From the NCBI RefSeq assembly GCF_001661595.2, contig NZ_LYPF02000010.1, positions 1 to 64,000 of the forward strand: 64,000 nucleotides of DNA. Reading direction: 5' to 3'. This stretch comes from Crocinitomix algicola. Lineage in GTDB: Bacteria > Bacteroidota > Bacteroidia > Flavobacteriales_D > Crocinitomicaceae. The number at the start of each line of letters is the position of its first letter. The first letter of the stretch is position 1. Shown in pieces: positions 45,019 to 54,263 of this stretch. Below the pieces are notes generated by a model. It was not told the DNA's origin, made no database searches, and saw only the letters and a list, made by a program, of their open reading frames with translations. Both the position numbers and the translations under genes were made by a program.

Positions 45019-47193
45019 ATGAAAAAGATACTTTTACTAGGATTAATAGCTGTACTCTCAACAGCTACAAGTTTCGGTCAAGTGAATATTTCTGCGCACA
45101 ACGTAGATTTCACCACCGATTTTAACGGTTGGGAAGGTACACTACCCACCGGATTTACTCATGCTGGAGAAACAACAGCGTACAGAGGAACTGACCCAGA
45201 AGGCACGTCTGGAGGTGTTTATAGTGTAGGGGGAGCTGGTTACAGCTACCAACCATCAGGAAGCGCTGACAACTTAACGTTAACCGGAGAATTTGAAAAC
45301 AATACTGGATCTGCAATTACAGAACTTGATATCAGTTTTGAAGCATTCAGTGTTTTTCACAGAACAAGTCGCCTACCAGGATGGACTGTTACCACCTCAT
45401 TAGGTGAATCGTTAAGTGATTTAGACTGGGCATACAACGAATCTAGCTCTGCAGGATCACCGGACATTCAAACTTATACGCTTACCGGAATTTCAATAGC
45501 TCCGGGAGCAACATTCTCAATTAGCTTCGCTTCTGACAGAGGTAGTGGATCTGGTTCTTCTCCAAAAATTGGTATAAATAATATTACACTTCAATCGGTT
45601 AACGCTCCTTGCATCGTTACAGGAATCGATGTTCAAGTTGCTTGCGGTTCTTTCGAGTGGATTGATGGTGTGACCTACACAGAAAGCATTGACATCGCTA
45701 CACATACTATTGTAGGTGGCGGAGTTGACGGATGCGATAGTATTGTAACATTAGATCTAACAATTAATGATGTTGCTACTGGAACGGATGTTCAAACTGC
45801 TTGTGGTTCTTATGAGTGGATTAATGGAGTGACTTACACAGAAAGCATTGATGATGTACTTTACACAATTGTTGGTGGTGCAGTTAATGGATGCGACAGT
45901 ATCGTAACTTTAGACTTAACAATTAATGATGTTGCTACTGGAACGGATGTTCAAACTGCTTGTGGTTCGTACGAGTGGATTGATGGTGTGACTTACACAG
46001 AAAGCATTGACGACGTTACCTTCACAATTGTTGGTGGTGCAGTTAATGGATGCGACAGTATCGTAACTTTAGACTTAACAATTAATGATGTTGCTACTGG
46101 AACGGATGTTCAAACTGCTTGTGGTTCGTACGAGTGGATTGATGGTGTGACTTACACAGAAAGCATTGATGATGTACTTTTCACAATTGTTGGTGGTGCA
46201 GTTAATGGATGCGACAGTATCGTAACATTAGATCTAACCATTAATGAGGTTGTTACTGGAACTGATGTTCAAACTGCTTGCGGTTCTTTTGAGTGGATTG
46301 ATGGTGTGACTTACACAGAAAGCATTGACGATGTTACCTTCACAATTGTTGGTGGTGCGGTAAGCGGATGCGACAGTATCGTAACATTAGATTTAACAAT
46401 TAATGAGGCTGTTACTGGAACTGATGTTCAAACTGCTTGCGGTTCTTACGAGTGGATTGATGGTGTGACTTACACTGAAAGTGTTGACGATGTTACCTAT
46501 ACAATCGAAGGCGGTGCAATTAATGGATGTGACAGTATCGTAACTTTAGATTTAACTATTAATGAAATTGCTACAGGAACGGATGTTCAAGAAGCATGTA
46601 TTTCTTTCGAATGGATTAACGGTGAAACCTACACAGAAAGTGTTGACGATGTTACCTATACAATCGAAGGTGGTGCAGCGAATGGATGCGATAGCATTGT
46701 GACTTTAAACTTAACAATACTAACAGTTGACGTTACCGTTACAGTTACTGATCCAACTATTACAGCCAACGCAACAGACGCTACTTATCAATGGTTAGAT
46801 TGTGCCGATGATTTTACACTGATCGACGGTGCAAACGAACAAGAGTTTATTGCTTCAGAGAATGGAGAATATGCTGTTCAAATTACCTCAGAAAATGGAT
46901 GCATAGACACATCAGCATGCGTAACAATTGCAACGGTGGGAATAGAGGAAAATTTTGCTATTCAAATGAGTAAGGTATACCCTAATCCTGCAACTGGTTT
47001 GTTCTACGTAGAAGTTGAATCTGAGCAAGTATCATCAGTTAAGGTTTATTCGATTACTGGAGAATTAATTTATGTAAACAATTCTTTAACAACTGAAATC
47101 TCAACTATAGATTTATCTGGACTTACTGGAACATACGTTGTTGAAATTACCACGGCTAACAACCGTGAAATGCATCGTATCATACTACAATAA
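45019..47193 (+). CDS. Secreted adhesin-like protein with seven 53-residue repeats and T9SS signal
   Basis: A 724-residue protein: signal peptide (to about 21, SFGQ), a beta-rich N-terminal domain of about 175 residues, seven tandem repeats of 53 residues (consensus TGTDVQTACGSYEWIDGVTY, then TESIDDVTFTIVGGAV and NGCDSIVTLDLTIN), an Ig-like segment and a T9SS sorting domain (VYPNPATGLFYVEVE). Each repeat has two Cys that could form a disulfide. The repeats are of the kind seen in flavobacterial surface proteins. Probable surface or matrix adhesin. Confidence 0.88.
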   Translation: MKKILLLGLIAVLSTATSFGQVNISAHNVDFTTDFNGWEGTLPTGFTHAGETTAYRGTDPEGTSGGVYSVGGAGYSYQPSGSADNLTLTGEFENNTGSAITELDISFEAFSVFHRTSRLPGWTVTTSLGESLSDLDWAYNESSSAGSPDIQTYTLTGISIAPGATFSISFASDRGSGSGSSPKIGINNITLQSVNAPCIVTGIDVQVACGSFEWIDGVTYTESIDIATHTIVGGGVDGCDSIVTLDLTINDVATGTDVQTACGSYEWINGVTYTESIDDVLYTIVGGAVNGCDSIVTLDLTINDVATGTDVQTACGSYEWIDGVTYTESIDDVTFTIVGGAVNGCDSIVTLDLTINDVATGTDVQTACGSYEWIDGVTYTESIDDVLFTIVGGAVNGCDSIVTLDLTINEVVTGTDVQTACGSFEWIDGVTYTESIDDVTFTIVGGAVSGCDSIVTLDLTINEAVTGTDVQTACGSYEWIDGVTYTESVDDVTYTIEGGAINGCDSIVTLDLTINEIATGTDVQEACISFEWINGETYTESVDDVTYTIEGGAANGCDSIVTLNLTILTVDVTVTVTDPTITANATDATYQWLDCADDFTLIDGANEQEFIASENGEYAVQITSENGCIDTSACVTIATVGIEENFAIQMSKVYPNPATGLFYVEVESEQVSSVKVYSITGELIYVNNSLTTEISTIDLSGLTGTYVVEITTANNREMHRIILQ
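45620..46733 (+). repeat. Seven tandem 159-bp coding repeats
   Basis: The DNA repeats with a 159-bp period in register with the 53-residue protein repeat. Central copies (about 45779-46250) are almost identical in nucleotide sequence, including synonymous sites, while the outer copies diverge. This points to recent expansion or gene conversion in the middle of the array. Confidence 0.9.
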
Positions 47194-47209
47194 TTCCTAA
47201 ACCATTAAA

Positions 47210-47240
47210 AAAAAGAGCTGGCTAATAACCAGCTCTTTTT
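47210..47240. terminator. Bidirectional terminator
   Basis: AAAAAGAGCTGG (47210-47221) and CCAGCTCTTTTT (47229-47240) form a perfect 12-bp stem with a 7-nt loop and A/T runs on both sides, shared by the adhesin gene and the convergent MscS gene. Confidence 0.9.
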
Positions 47241-47804
47241 TTATTCATCAATATTTCCTTCCTCAATCTCTTCAATTTCATGAATTAAAGCACTATCAGT
47301 CGTTTTAATCGCTTTTTGAAGTATGACGTTATTTGGAATTGATATTATTTCATTATCCCTGGTACGAATTTTGAAAAACATAATTCCGATATCAAAAATT
47401 TCTCCTTTAATATCAAATTCTTTATCCATAATCTGAATTTCATCGCCAATTTTAGTGCCTGTATTAAAGAAAATAATAATACCCGAAGTAATATTAGAAA
47501 GGTGGGACCATTGAGCAAAAAAAGCTACTCCTAAAACAGTCATTACAGAAGAAAGAAAAACTAAAATCTGCGACTGCTCAACGCTCCAAACCGTAATGAG
47601 AGTAGATATAAAAACGATATTCAATATCGAATTGACACTTTTCATTGCCATTCTCTTTCGTATCTCACTAAAATCACTAGATCTCAATCGCTTCTTTACA
47701 ATTTGACCTAAAACAAGTCTTAATACAACCCATAATACAATTGCGGCAACTGTTTCAATCAATAAAAGTGAATAGTCATTAAAAAAAGTCCATACAGAAT
47801 TCAT
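47241..47804 (-). CDS. Small mechanosensitive channel (MscS family)
   Basis: A 187-residue protein with two or three membrane helices (about 10-32, 50-72, 78-100) and an MscS beta domain (SGIIIFFNTGTKIGDEIQIM, GEIFDIGIMFFKIRTRDNEIISIPNNVIL). The pore-helix region FLSSVMTVLGVAFFAQWSHLSNITSG fits the MscS TM3. The C-terminal cage domain is shortened to an acidic tail. It would open on membrane tension. Confidence 0.88.
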   Translation of the reverse strand: MNSVWTFFNDYSLLLIETVAAIVLWVVLRLVLGQIVKKRLRSSDFSEIRKRMAMKSVNSILNIVFISTLITVWSVEQSQILVFLSSVMTVLGVAFFAQWSHLSNITSGIIIFFNTGTKIGDEIQIMDKEFDIKGEIFDIGIMFFKIRTRDNEIISIPNNVILQKAIKTTDSALIHEIEEIEEGNIDE

Positions 47805-47850
47805 ACCTCAGTGTAAAATAAAAATACAAAGATGAAAAAAAGAAATACAA

Positions 47851-48597
47851 TTAGTATATCTGCAGGTTTGGTTTGGATTTAATTTCGTAAGGTATTTTTT
47901 CTATCGAATTCCCTCTAATTTTCAGCTTACGAAGATTCTTGCAATATTTTAATTGCCAAGGAAGTTCCGATATTCTATTGTCCGAGACATCAAGTTTTCG
48001 CAAACCTTCTAAATACCTTATTTCCCAAGGAATTTTTGTGATTTGATTATCGGATAAATCCAACTCCTTTAAACTACTTAAATAACGGATTTGCCAAGGA
48101 ATTTCAGTGAGGTAATTATGACTAAAATCCAATTCATACAACAATTTCAAATAACGAATTTCCCAAGGAATTTGAGTCAGATCATTGTGTGAAGCGTCAA
48201 AGACTTTGAGTTGCCTCAAATACTGAATTTGCCAAGGCAATTTTTTCAGCTCATTGTGCGATACATCCAATTCTTCAAGTCCATCCAAATACCTTATTTC
48301 CCATGGTATTTCTCGCAACTTATTTTTTGACAAGTCAAGTTCTTTTAAGTTCTTTAGATAACGAATTTCCCAAGGAATCTCACGCAAGTGATTTTCGGAC
48401 AAATCCAATTTTTCAAGATTTACCAATTTTCGTATACGCCAGTCCAACTGGCTTATTGATTGATTACTTAAATCTAATTCAATTACATCATTAGGATGCG
48501 CCAAAGCATGATCCAAATTATAAAACACCCCAGAATTTCCATCCTGACCATATACTGAAAATACAGTAAACACCACCAACAACAACAAATTTCTCAT
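47851..48597 (-). CDS. Secreted leucine-rich-repeat protein
   Basis: A 248-residue protein. The signal peptide MRNLLLLVVFTVFSVYGQ sets the start at 48597. About eight 23-residue leucine-rich repeats follow with the strict consensus LKELDLSxNxLxxIPWEIRYL; Trp in PWEIRYL or PWQIRYL is invariant, giving a regular solenoid. Without a sorting domain or anchor, it is probably periplasmic or loosely secreted. Such repeats serve protein binding; the partner is unknown. Confidence 0.88.
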   Translation of the reverse strand: MRNLLLLVVFTVFSVYGQDGNSGVFYNLDHALAHPNDVIELDLSNQSISQLDWRIRKLVNLEKLDLSENHLREIPWEIRYLKNLKELDLSKNKLREIPWEIRYLDGLEELDVSHNELKKLPWQIQYLRQLKVFDASHNDLTQIPWEIRYLKLLYELDFSHNYLTEIPWQIRYLSSLKELDLSDNQITKIPWEIRYLEGLRKLDVSDNRISELPWQLKYCKNLRKLKIRGNSIEKIPYEIKSKPNLQIY

Positions 48598-48750
48598 GCC
48601 ATTTTTAATATAACAATGCTCAAAACTTATGCCAAAAATTGACATAAGTTTAGAACCAAAACATCAAACTAAACACTTAAAAAATTGAATGTCGATTAAT
48701 TTAAGGATCAAAGTATTATCCCACATTAATTTATTCACTAAAAATCAAAT

Positions 48751-51048
48751 TCATTTTAACGAAGTTTTGGACTTGTTCATTTTCACTTTATCAATCGGCT
48801 CCATTGGCGGCTCATTTTCTCTGATTGATTGAAACAAATTAATAAGACCAGAGAAGTCAACAATCATATCTCTACATTCTAATAAAATCGACAAGTAAAG
48901 CATTGAGTTTTTAGCAGAGCTCTCATTGTTTTTAACTCTGGACAGATGAACTAGCTCGAGGTTTTCAATATGCGTTAAAAGAACCTCACTTTCTTCCTGC
49001 AACACCTCAGTTAAACCTCCTTTACGCTCAAGAATTAAATCTGAAATCTCAATAAACAAATGACTTAAACGATTAGCCAAGTCTTTTAATTCGTTCATTT
49101 TAACTGTCTGCATCGGTAAATGAAAATTGCTCACATGACTGTCAACTTTTTCCCCCATCACCAAAACAGAACCACTAATATTATTCAAGTAGCTTAAGGC
49201 ATGAATATAATAACGGCCTTCAGCACCATGTTTTGATTCAATTTTCTGTAAATAATAATAAAAACTTGCCGATAATTCTTCATAATTCTTTCGGTACAAT
49301 TCGACCTCATTCTTAGCTTTACTTATTTTCACTTTATCCTCAACCTCTAAACCTACTATCAAATCTTTGATGACATAACTAATTTTAAACATTGTCAAGG
49401 ATATACGCTCTCGACTTTCCGCAATAACATCATCATAAGATATTCGTTCGCGATTCTCCAATTTTTTATATACGGCAGATTTTTCACGTTCTTTTTTTCG
49501 ATGAACAAATTGACTTCTTAAAATCAATGCTACAGTTAGCATCATTAACGAAACAACCGCAAAGACCCCACCAAAATAGATGACTAAAGCCAAGACACCT
49601 GCTACGGTTGAAGCCACAGCTGCAGTTACCAACCATCCTCCAATAACATTTACCACTCCCGCAACTCTGTACACAGCAGAATCTCGGTCCCAGGCGCGAT
49701 CCGCCAAAGAAGTCCCCATTGCAACCATAAAAGAGACATAAGTTGTAGACAACGGTAATTTCAGAGACGTAGCAAAAGCAATCAGAACACTTGCCATCAT
49801 CAAATTTACAGAGGCTCTCACTAAATCGAAAGCGGGTTTTTCTTTTACATTTTTATTTATCGAAGCAGATTTTTTAAAGCGTGCATCAATTTTATTCGCC
49901 ACTTCATCCGAGATAAACTTTTTTGAAAAAGTGCTAAACCTGATTCCACCACTAACAATCCATCTAGCAATAAAATTAGGTTTAAACCTCTCTGAACCTT
50001 CATTTTGCCGAGATAAATTAATTTCTGTTTCAGTAACGGTTTGTGCCTTTTTAGAAAACCAGAGTGAAAGAATCATAATTACTCCTGCCGCAAAAAGAAT
50101 CAATGAATTTGTTTGAATTTGAGCTCCCAAGACACCCATATTTAATTCAGAAGCTGCAAGATTTGACGCTTGAAATATTTGAAAAGACTGCAATCCTGCC
50201 AAGGGTACACCAATAAAATTAACTAAATCATTGCCCGCAAATGCCATGGCTAGAGAAAAAGTTCCGAATAAAACGACCAATTTCAACACATTCACTTTAA
50301 AAAAGTGAGTCAAAACCAGACAAATAAAAATACTGGACAGCACAATGGTACCCATTAAAATAACGGTGTAATTATTGATCCATTCTTTTGTTTCAATCGA
50401 GATAAAAGTACTTCCTTTCATTCCTTTTATCAACAAAAAATAGGCAATTGTCGCAATAGCAATTCCACCAAAAATAGGCCCATTTTTACGTACTGTCTTG
50501 TTCAAATTAAAACTAAATATTAATCGCGTAAAAAACTGAGCAATTAAACCCAATGAAAACGCAATAAAAACTGAAAGAAAAATTCCCGCTATTATTAATA
50601 TTGCGTTATTCGTATTTAAATATTCGCCTATTAACAACATTGAATCACCATTTGAAATAATCTTGATTACTGCTACCACAAATGCCGCTCCAAGTAATTC
50701 AAACATAATTGAAACTGTGGTACTTGTTGGCATTCCAAACGTATTAAACAAGTCAAGTAATAAAATATCTGTTATCATAACCGCCAAAAAAATGGTCATG
50801 ATATCGGCAAAAGAAAACATTTCTGGATTAAAAATTCCTTTACGTGCAATTTCCATCATTCCACTCGAGGAAGCCGCTCCAATCAAAATACCTGTAGCAG
50901 CTACATAGAGAATAGTCTTTCGTTTTGCTACCCGTGAACCAAATGCTGAATTTAGAAAATTAACGGCATCATTACTAACTCCAACAACCAAATCAGCAAC
51001 TGCAAGTACAACTAAACAAATGACAACTATTAAATAAAACGTATCCAT
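48751..51048 (-). CDS. PiT-family inorganic phosphate transporter with PhoU-like tail
   Basis: A 765-residue protein. Two PHO-4 halves carry the PiT signatures GVSNDAVNFLNSAFGSR and FAGNDLVNFIGVPLAG plus the GMPTSTT/LPLSTTY elements in the transport core, with about 12 membrane helices. After about residue 530 a cytoplasmic region rich in helices (SYVIKDLIVGLEVEDKVKISKAKNEVELYRKNY onward) resembles PhoU-type regulators, fused rather than separate. It imports phosphate; the tail may sense or gate uptake. It lies 5 kb from the PhnX-like gene. Confidence 0.9.
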   Translation of the reverse strand: MDTFYLIVVICLVVLAVADLVVGVSNDAVNFLNSAFGSRVAKRKTILYVAATGILIGAASSSGMMEIARKGIFNPEMFSFADIMTIFLAVMITDILLLDLFNTFGMPTSTTVSIMFELLGAAFVVAVIKIISNGDSMLLIGEYLNTNNAILIIAGIFLSVFIAFSLGLIAQFFTRLIFSFNLNKTVRKNGPIFGGIAIATIAYFLLIKGMKGSTFISIETKEWINNYTVILMGTIVLSSIFICLVLTHFFKVNVLKLVVLFGTFSLAMAFAGNDLVNFIGVPLAGLQSFQIFQASNLAASELNMGVLGAQIQTNSLILFAAGVIMILSLWFSKKAQTVTETEINLSRQNEGSERFKPNFIARWIVSGGIRFSTFSKKFISDEVANKIDARFKKSASINKNVKEKPAFDLVRASVNLMMASVLIAFATSLKLPLSTTYVSFMVAMGTSLADRAWDRDSAVYRVAGVVNVIGGWLVTAAVASTVAGVLALVIYFGGVFAVVSLMMLTVALILRSQFVHRKKEREKSAVYKKLENRERISYDDVIAESRERISLTMFKISYVIKDLIVGLEVEDKVKISKAKNEVELYRKNYEELSASFYYYLQKIESKHGAEGRYYIHALSYLNNISGSVLVMGEKVDSHVSNFHLPMQTVKMNELKDLANRLSHLFIEISDLILERKGGLTEVLQEESEVLLTHIENLELVHLSRVKNNESSAKNSMLYLSILLECRDMIVDFSGLINLFQSIRENEPPMEPIDKVKMNKSKTSLK

Positions 51049-51341
51049 AAAAGTTCAAAACACAAAACTGTAAAACAGATATATTTAACACGTTAATCCA
51101 ATGTTATCAAACTATAAACTAGTCCAAAAAAATTACATTTAAAAAATGAGGGCTTACTGTTCTGGATGTTTTTATCATTATCTTGGTAAACAATATGGGC
51201 AGATTAGAAAATTTCTATTCGATTTTTCCTTGCGCAAAGACGAGATTTTTAATCGATTCTATAGACCGCATCATTAATCGCTCAAATAAATTAACAACGT
51301 GAAAGAACTTGCTAGTATTAACCTGATTATTGAAAATTGAC

Positions 51342-51731
51342 ATGGATATAAAAGACAATATGTATTATGGTTTTGGCAGAATACTTTTGGCGCTATCATT
51401 AGCAGACGGTAAAATTGACAAATCTGAAATAGAAGCTTTAGAGCGAAAAATTGCAAAAATTGCAATCGAAAATGAGGTCGATTTAGATCTTGTACTGATC
51501 ACATTTGAAAAATGGAAGCATGAAAACACATTTTCAGTTATTGACATGATGAAAGGTGGCTTACATGATTTTCATCTTGGAGATTTTCACTTAAGCCCAA
51601 AATTGGCCGAACTTTTTCGTTCTATTACTGAAACAATCATTTCTGCTGAAGAACCTATAACCCCAGAAGAGCGAAAATACGCTAATCAATTTTTATCCTT
51701 TTTAACTCAACGCGAAAAGGAACAGCTTTAA
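51342..51731 (+). CDS. TerB-like helical protein
   Basis: A 129-residue all-helical protein with the TerB/DUF533 pattern ILLALSLADGKIDKSEIEALERKIAKIA and a second related half (ETIISAEEPITPEERKYANQFLSFL). ATG at 51342 is chosen over a TTG at 51330. Function unknown; TerB-like domains are linked to stress and membrane-associated systems. Convergent with the four-helix protein gene. Confidence 0.7.
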   Translation: MDIKDNMYYGFGRILLALSLADGKIDKSEIEALERKIAKIAIENEVDLDLVLITFEKWKHENTFSVIDMMKGGLHDFHLGDFHLSPKLAELFRSITETIISAEEPITPEERKYANQFLSFLTQREKEQL

Positions 51732-51733
51732 CT

Positions 51734-52132
51734 TTATTTCTCAAAACCTCCAATTAAAATAACAAGTTTATCCAATCGGTCGATCACATTGGATATTCCT
51801 GCACGAACATCATTTAAATGACTCGGACTGCAGTATTTCAAATGCTGTGCTATTGTTGCCAATTTGAGCAAATCTCTCAACTCCCCCATCACCGTTAAAA
51901 AATCTTGTTTTTGTTCATCCAAATCAGTCTTTACAGTTCCATGCGTTAAAAATGAGGAAATACCTAATGCTTTTTTTCGCATTAGCGGAGACAGACCTTC
52001 AGTATCATTCTCAGGAAATACATCAGTAACCATAAACACAATTTTGATTAAAGCACGGGAATAAAATCGTACATCAATCTTTGCCTGCGTTATTTGCTTT
52101 AAATGATTCATTTGATCCCTTGAATATACCAA
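51734..52132 (-). CDS. Four-helix bundle (S23/IVP-like) protein
   Basis: A 132-residue helical protein. The segment FPENDTEGLSPLMRKKALGISSFLTHG matches the family pattern FPxxExxGLxxQxRRAAxSIxxNIAEG of S23 rRNA intervening-sequence-type proteins, though the terminal NIAEG is FLTHG here. These small proteins are frequent in Bacteroidota and in variable loci; function unknown. An internal Met at residue 8 is an alternative start. Confidence 0.7.
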   Translation of the reverse strand: MVYSRDQMNHLKQITQAKIDVRFYSRALIKIVFMVTDVFPENDTEGLSPLMRKKALGISSFLTHGTVKTDLDEQKQDFLTVMGELRDLLKLATIAQHLKYCSPSHLNDVRAGISNVIDRLDKLVILIGGFEK

Positions 52133-52171
52133 ATCGAATAAGACGAGGAGTAATTCGTTGAATATTTATCC

Positions 52172-52179
52172 TAATTTTG
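52172..52179 (+). promoter_or_regulatory. -7 element of the YjdM-like gene
   Basis: TAATTTTG is an exact TAnnTTTG match 20 bp before the ATG at 52199. No -33 at normal spacing is visible. Confidence 0.4.
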
Positions 52180-52198
52180 TCCGAATAAAATATCTATC

Positions 52199-52780
52199 AT
52201 GAGTGAATTAAGAGCCAGTTTAGAAAAACGATCAAATAACGCGTGTGAATTGTGCGGGTCATCAGTGGATTTAAGTATCTACGAGGTACCACCTCATTCT
52301 AAAGGCACGGTTAATGATAGTGTTTTTGTTTGTCAAGTCTGTTCTGAGCAAATCAATCAGAATTCCGAATTAGATAAGAATCACTGGCACTGTCTAAATG
52401 AGAGTATGTGGAGCGAGCATGATGCTGTCAAAGTTGTTTCTTGGCGTATGCTTAATCGACTTAAAACTGAGGTATGGGCCCAAGATTTATTAGAGATGAT
52501 TTATTTAGATGATGAGTCTTTAAAATGGGCTGCAGCCACTGGGGAAAATTTATCAGAAGATGAAAAAATCATTCATAAAGACAGTAACGGTGTTCGCCTT
52601 GAAAACGGCGACAATGTTGTTTTGATTAAAGATTTAAACGTAAAAGGAGGAGGGTTTACAGCGAAAAGAGGAACAGCTGTAAGACGAATTACTCTAGACC
52701 CCGAAAACGCTACCTATATCGAAGGTAAGGTTGAAGGGCAACGAATTGTTATATTAACTCAGTACGTAAAAAAAACGTAA
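52199..52780 (+). CDS. YjdM/PhnA-type zinc-ribbon protein
   Basis: A 193-residue protein. N-terminal zinc ribbon with CELC and CQVC knuckles, a middle helical region (ESMWSEHDAVKVVSWRMLNRL) and a C-terminal PhnA domain (GDNVVLIKDLNVKGGGFTAKRGTAVRRITL). It belongs to the family named PhnA from E. coli, now YjdM; that protein is not the phosphonoacetate hydrolase also called PhnA, and no phosphonate role is proven. It is followed 20 bp later by an ECF sigma gene. Confidence 0.9.
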   Translation: MSELRASLEKRSNNACELCGSSVDLSIYEVPPHSKGTVNDSVFVCQVCSEQINQNSELDKNHWHCLNESMWSEHDAVKVVSWRMLNRLKTEVWAQDLLEMIYLDDESLKWAAATGENLSEDEKIIHKDSNGVRLENGDNVVLIKDLNVKGGGFTAKRGTAVRRITLDPENATYIEGKVEGQRIVILTQYVKKT

Positions 52781-52800
52781 CTTGACATAAAAACTCGATT

Positions 52801-53352
52801 TTGCTAAGTAAGACAGAAATTAAAGAAACCATAGAAGCCGTACAAAACGGCGATGCTGCCGCTTTTGAAACTCTATACGACGCCTATTCAGAAGCAATGT
52901 ATGGAATTAGTTTCAAAATTCTAAAAGATCGTAAAACAGCTGAAGACGCTGTTCAAGATGCCTTTGTGAAAATTTGGTCTAAGATTCACTCATTTGATTC
53001 GACGAAAGGAAGTTTTTTTACATGGATACTCAATATCAATCGAAATACTGCTATTGATATTTACAGAAAAACTTCAAAAAAAACACTTGTCTCAATCCAA
53101 AACGAATCAAACTACGTAACTTCTAAACTGGGAACAACTTCACAAAATACTGAACAGATAGGAATTAGCGACTTATTAAAAGTACTACCAGCACAAGAAC
53201 AAGAAATTATCGAATACATGTATTTCAAAGGGTTTACCCAAAAAGAAACCGCTGAAGCTTTAAACATTCCGCTTGGAACAGTTAAAACAAGGTCACGTAA
53301 AGCTTTAAAAGGATTAAAAGAACTATTTATACTATTAGCTACATGGATATAA
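52801..53352 (+). CDS. ECF-type RNA polymerase sigma factor
   Basis: A 183-residue SigK/RpoE-like sigma factor: region 2 (AAAFETLYDAYSEAMYGISFKIL, AEDAVQDAFVKIW) and region 4 (LLKVLPAQEQEIIEYMYFKGFTQKETAEALNIPLGTVKTRSRKAL). No ATG fits, so TTG at 52801 is taken as start. It overlaps the downstream anti-sigma gene by 10 bp, which indicates coupling and stoichiometric control. Confidence 0.93.
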   Translation: MLSKTEIKETIEAVQNGDAAAFETLYDAYSEAMYGISFKILKDRKTAEDAVQDAFVKIWSKIHSFDSTKGSFFTWILNINRNTAIDIYRKTSKKTLVSIQNESNYVTSKLGTTSQNTEQIGISDLLKVLPAQEQEIIEYMYFKGFTQKETAEALNIPLGTVKTRSRKALKGLKELFILLATWI

Positions 53353-54167
53353 AAGAGTATATAGCTTCAGGTATCATTGCAGACTACGTATTTGGGAGTG
53401 TTTCTAAACAAGAACACCAAGAAGTAGAATGCATGTCCAAAATTTACCCAGAGATTAAAGCTGAAATAACTTTAATTCAGGAAGCCATTGAAAACATGGC
53501 GATAAATGCGAAAGAAAAACCGTCACCCGAATTAAAACAAAGGGTAATGAAAGCAATTCGGGCAACCCAACAAGTGAAGCCAAACCAAAACATCATACCC
53601 CTTAAAACGACCCCTAAAAAAGGGTCTACAAAATTTTATGCTGCGGCATCAATTTTAGTTTTAATCGCATTGGGAACTTATACTTTTTTCTTAAGACAAG
53701 ATTTTAACAAAATAGAATTTCAAAACAAGTTATTTGTTTCTAAAAATGATAGTTTAAACAGACAATTAAACCAACTACAATTAGAGAATAACTATTCTAA
53801 TGAACTAATTAGCCAACTAGATAATAGTCTCCAATTTGTTACAAATGTTAACACCTCAAGAATTCAATTGAGCGGAACAGCTAATTACCCGGACAACCAA
53901 GCAGAAGTATATTGGAATCAAAGTACATCGCAAACATTATTTATCTCAAAAAACCTACCTGAATTATCAATTAATGAATCGTATCAACTTTGGGTTTTAA
54001 TTGATGGAGAACCTCGTGACATGGGTATTATCGAAAATAATGAAGCGGGTGATGTATCGATGATGAAAACAACAAATAAAGCGAATGCATTCGCAGTAAC
54101 AATTGAACCAAAAGGTGGGAGTGTCGTTCCAACTTTAGAAAAACTTTGTCTTATAGGAAATGTTTAA
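53343..54167 (+). CDS. RskA-type anti-sigma factor
   Basis: A 274-residue membrane protein. An N-terminal anti-sigma domain (MDIKEYIASGIIADYVFGSVSKQEHQEVE) lacks a zinc motif, one membrane helix lies near 98-116 (FYAAASILVLIALGTYTFFL), a short coiled coil follows, and the periplasmic C-terminal half matches RskA (YWNQSTSQTLFISKNLPELSINESYQLWVLIDGEPRDMG). It would hold the sigma factor at the membrane until released. Confidence 0.9.
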   Translation: MDIKEYIASGIIADYVFGSVSKQEHQEVECMSKIYPEIKAEITLIQEAIENMAINAKEKPSPELKQRVMKAIRATQQVKPNQNIIPLKTTPKKGSTKFYAAASILVLIALGTYTFFLRQDFNKIEFQNKLFVSKNDSLNRQLNQLQLENNYSNELISQLDNSLQFVTNVNTSRIQLSGTANYPDNQAEVYWNQSTSQTLFISKNLPELSINESYQLWVLIDGEPRDMGIIENNEAGDVSMMKTTNKANAFAVTIEPKGGSVVPTLEKLCLIGNV

Positions 54168-54236
54168 ATCTTTTGAACATCAAGAAATTAAACAAACCAA
54201 ACAAGAACTTTACTTCAATAATATAGTAATAACTGC

Positions 54237-54244
54237 TATCTTTG
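54237..54244 (+). promoter_or_regulatory. -7 element of the DUF2911 gene
   Basis: TATCTTTG is an exact TAnnTTTG match 19 bp before the ATG at 54264, so this gene has its own promoter separate from the sigma operon. Confidence 0.4.
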
Positions 54245-54263
54245 TTGGAAAGCACAAATAATT

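Noticed and set aside
51195-51302. A 35-codon frame starting MGRLENFYSIFPCAK between the PiT and TerB-like genes
   Set aside because: No promoter, ribosome-binding signal or family resemblance; frames this short occur by chance in a 290-bp gap.
52199-52780. The YjdM/PhnA-type gene as part of the phosphonate system
   Set aside because: The PhnA name is historical for this family; there is no evidence that it handles phosphonates, and it is 8 kb away with its own promoter.
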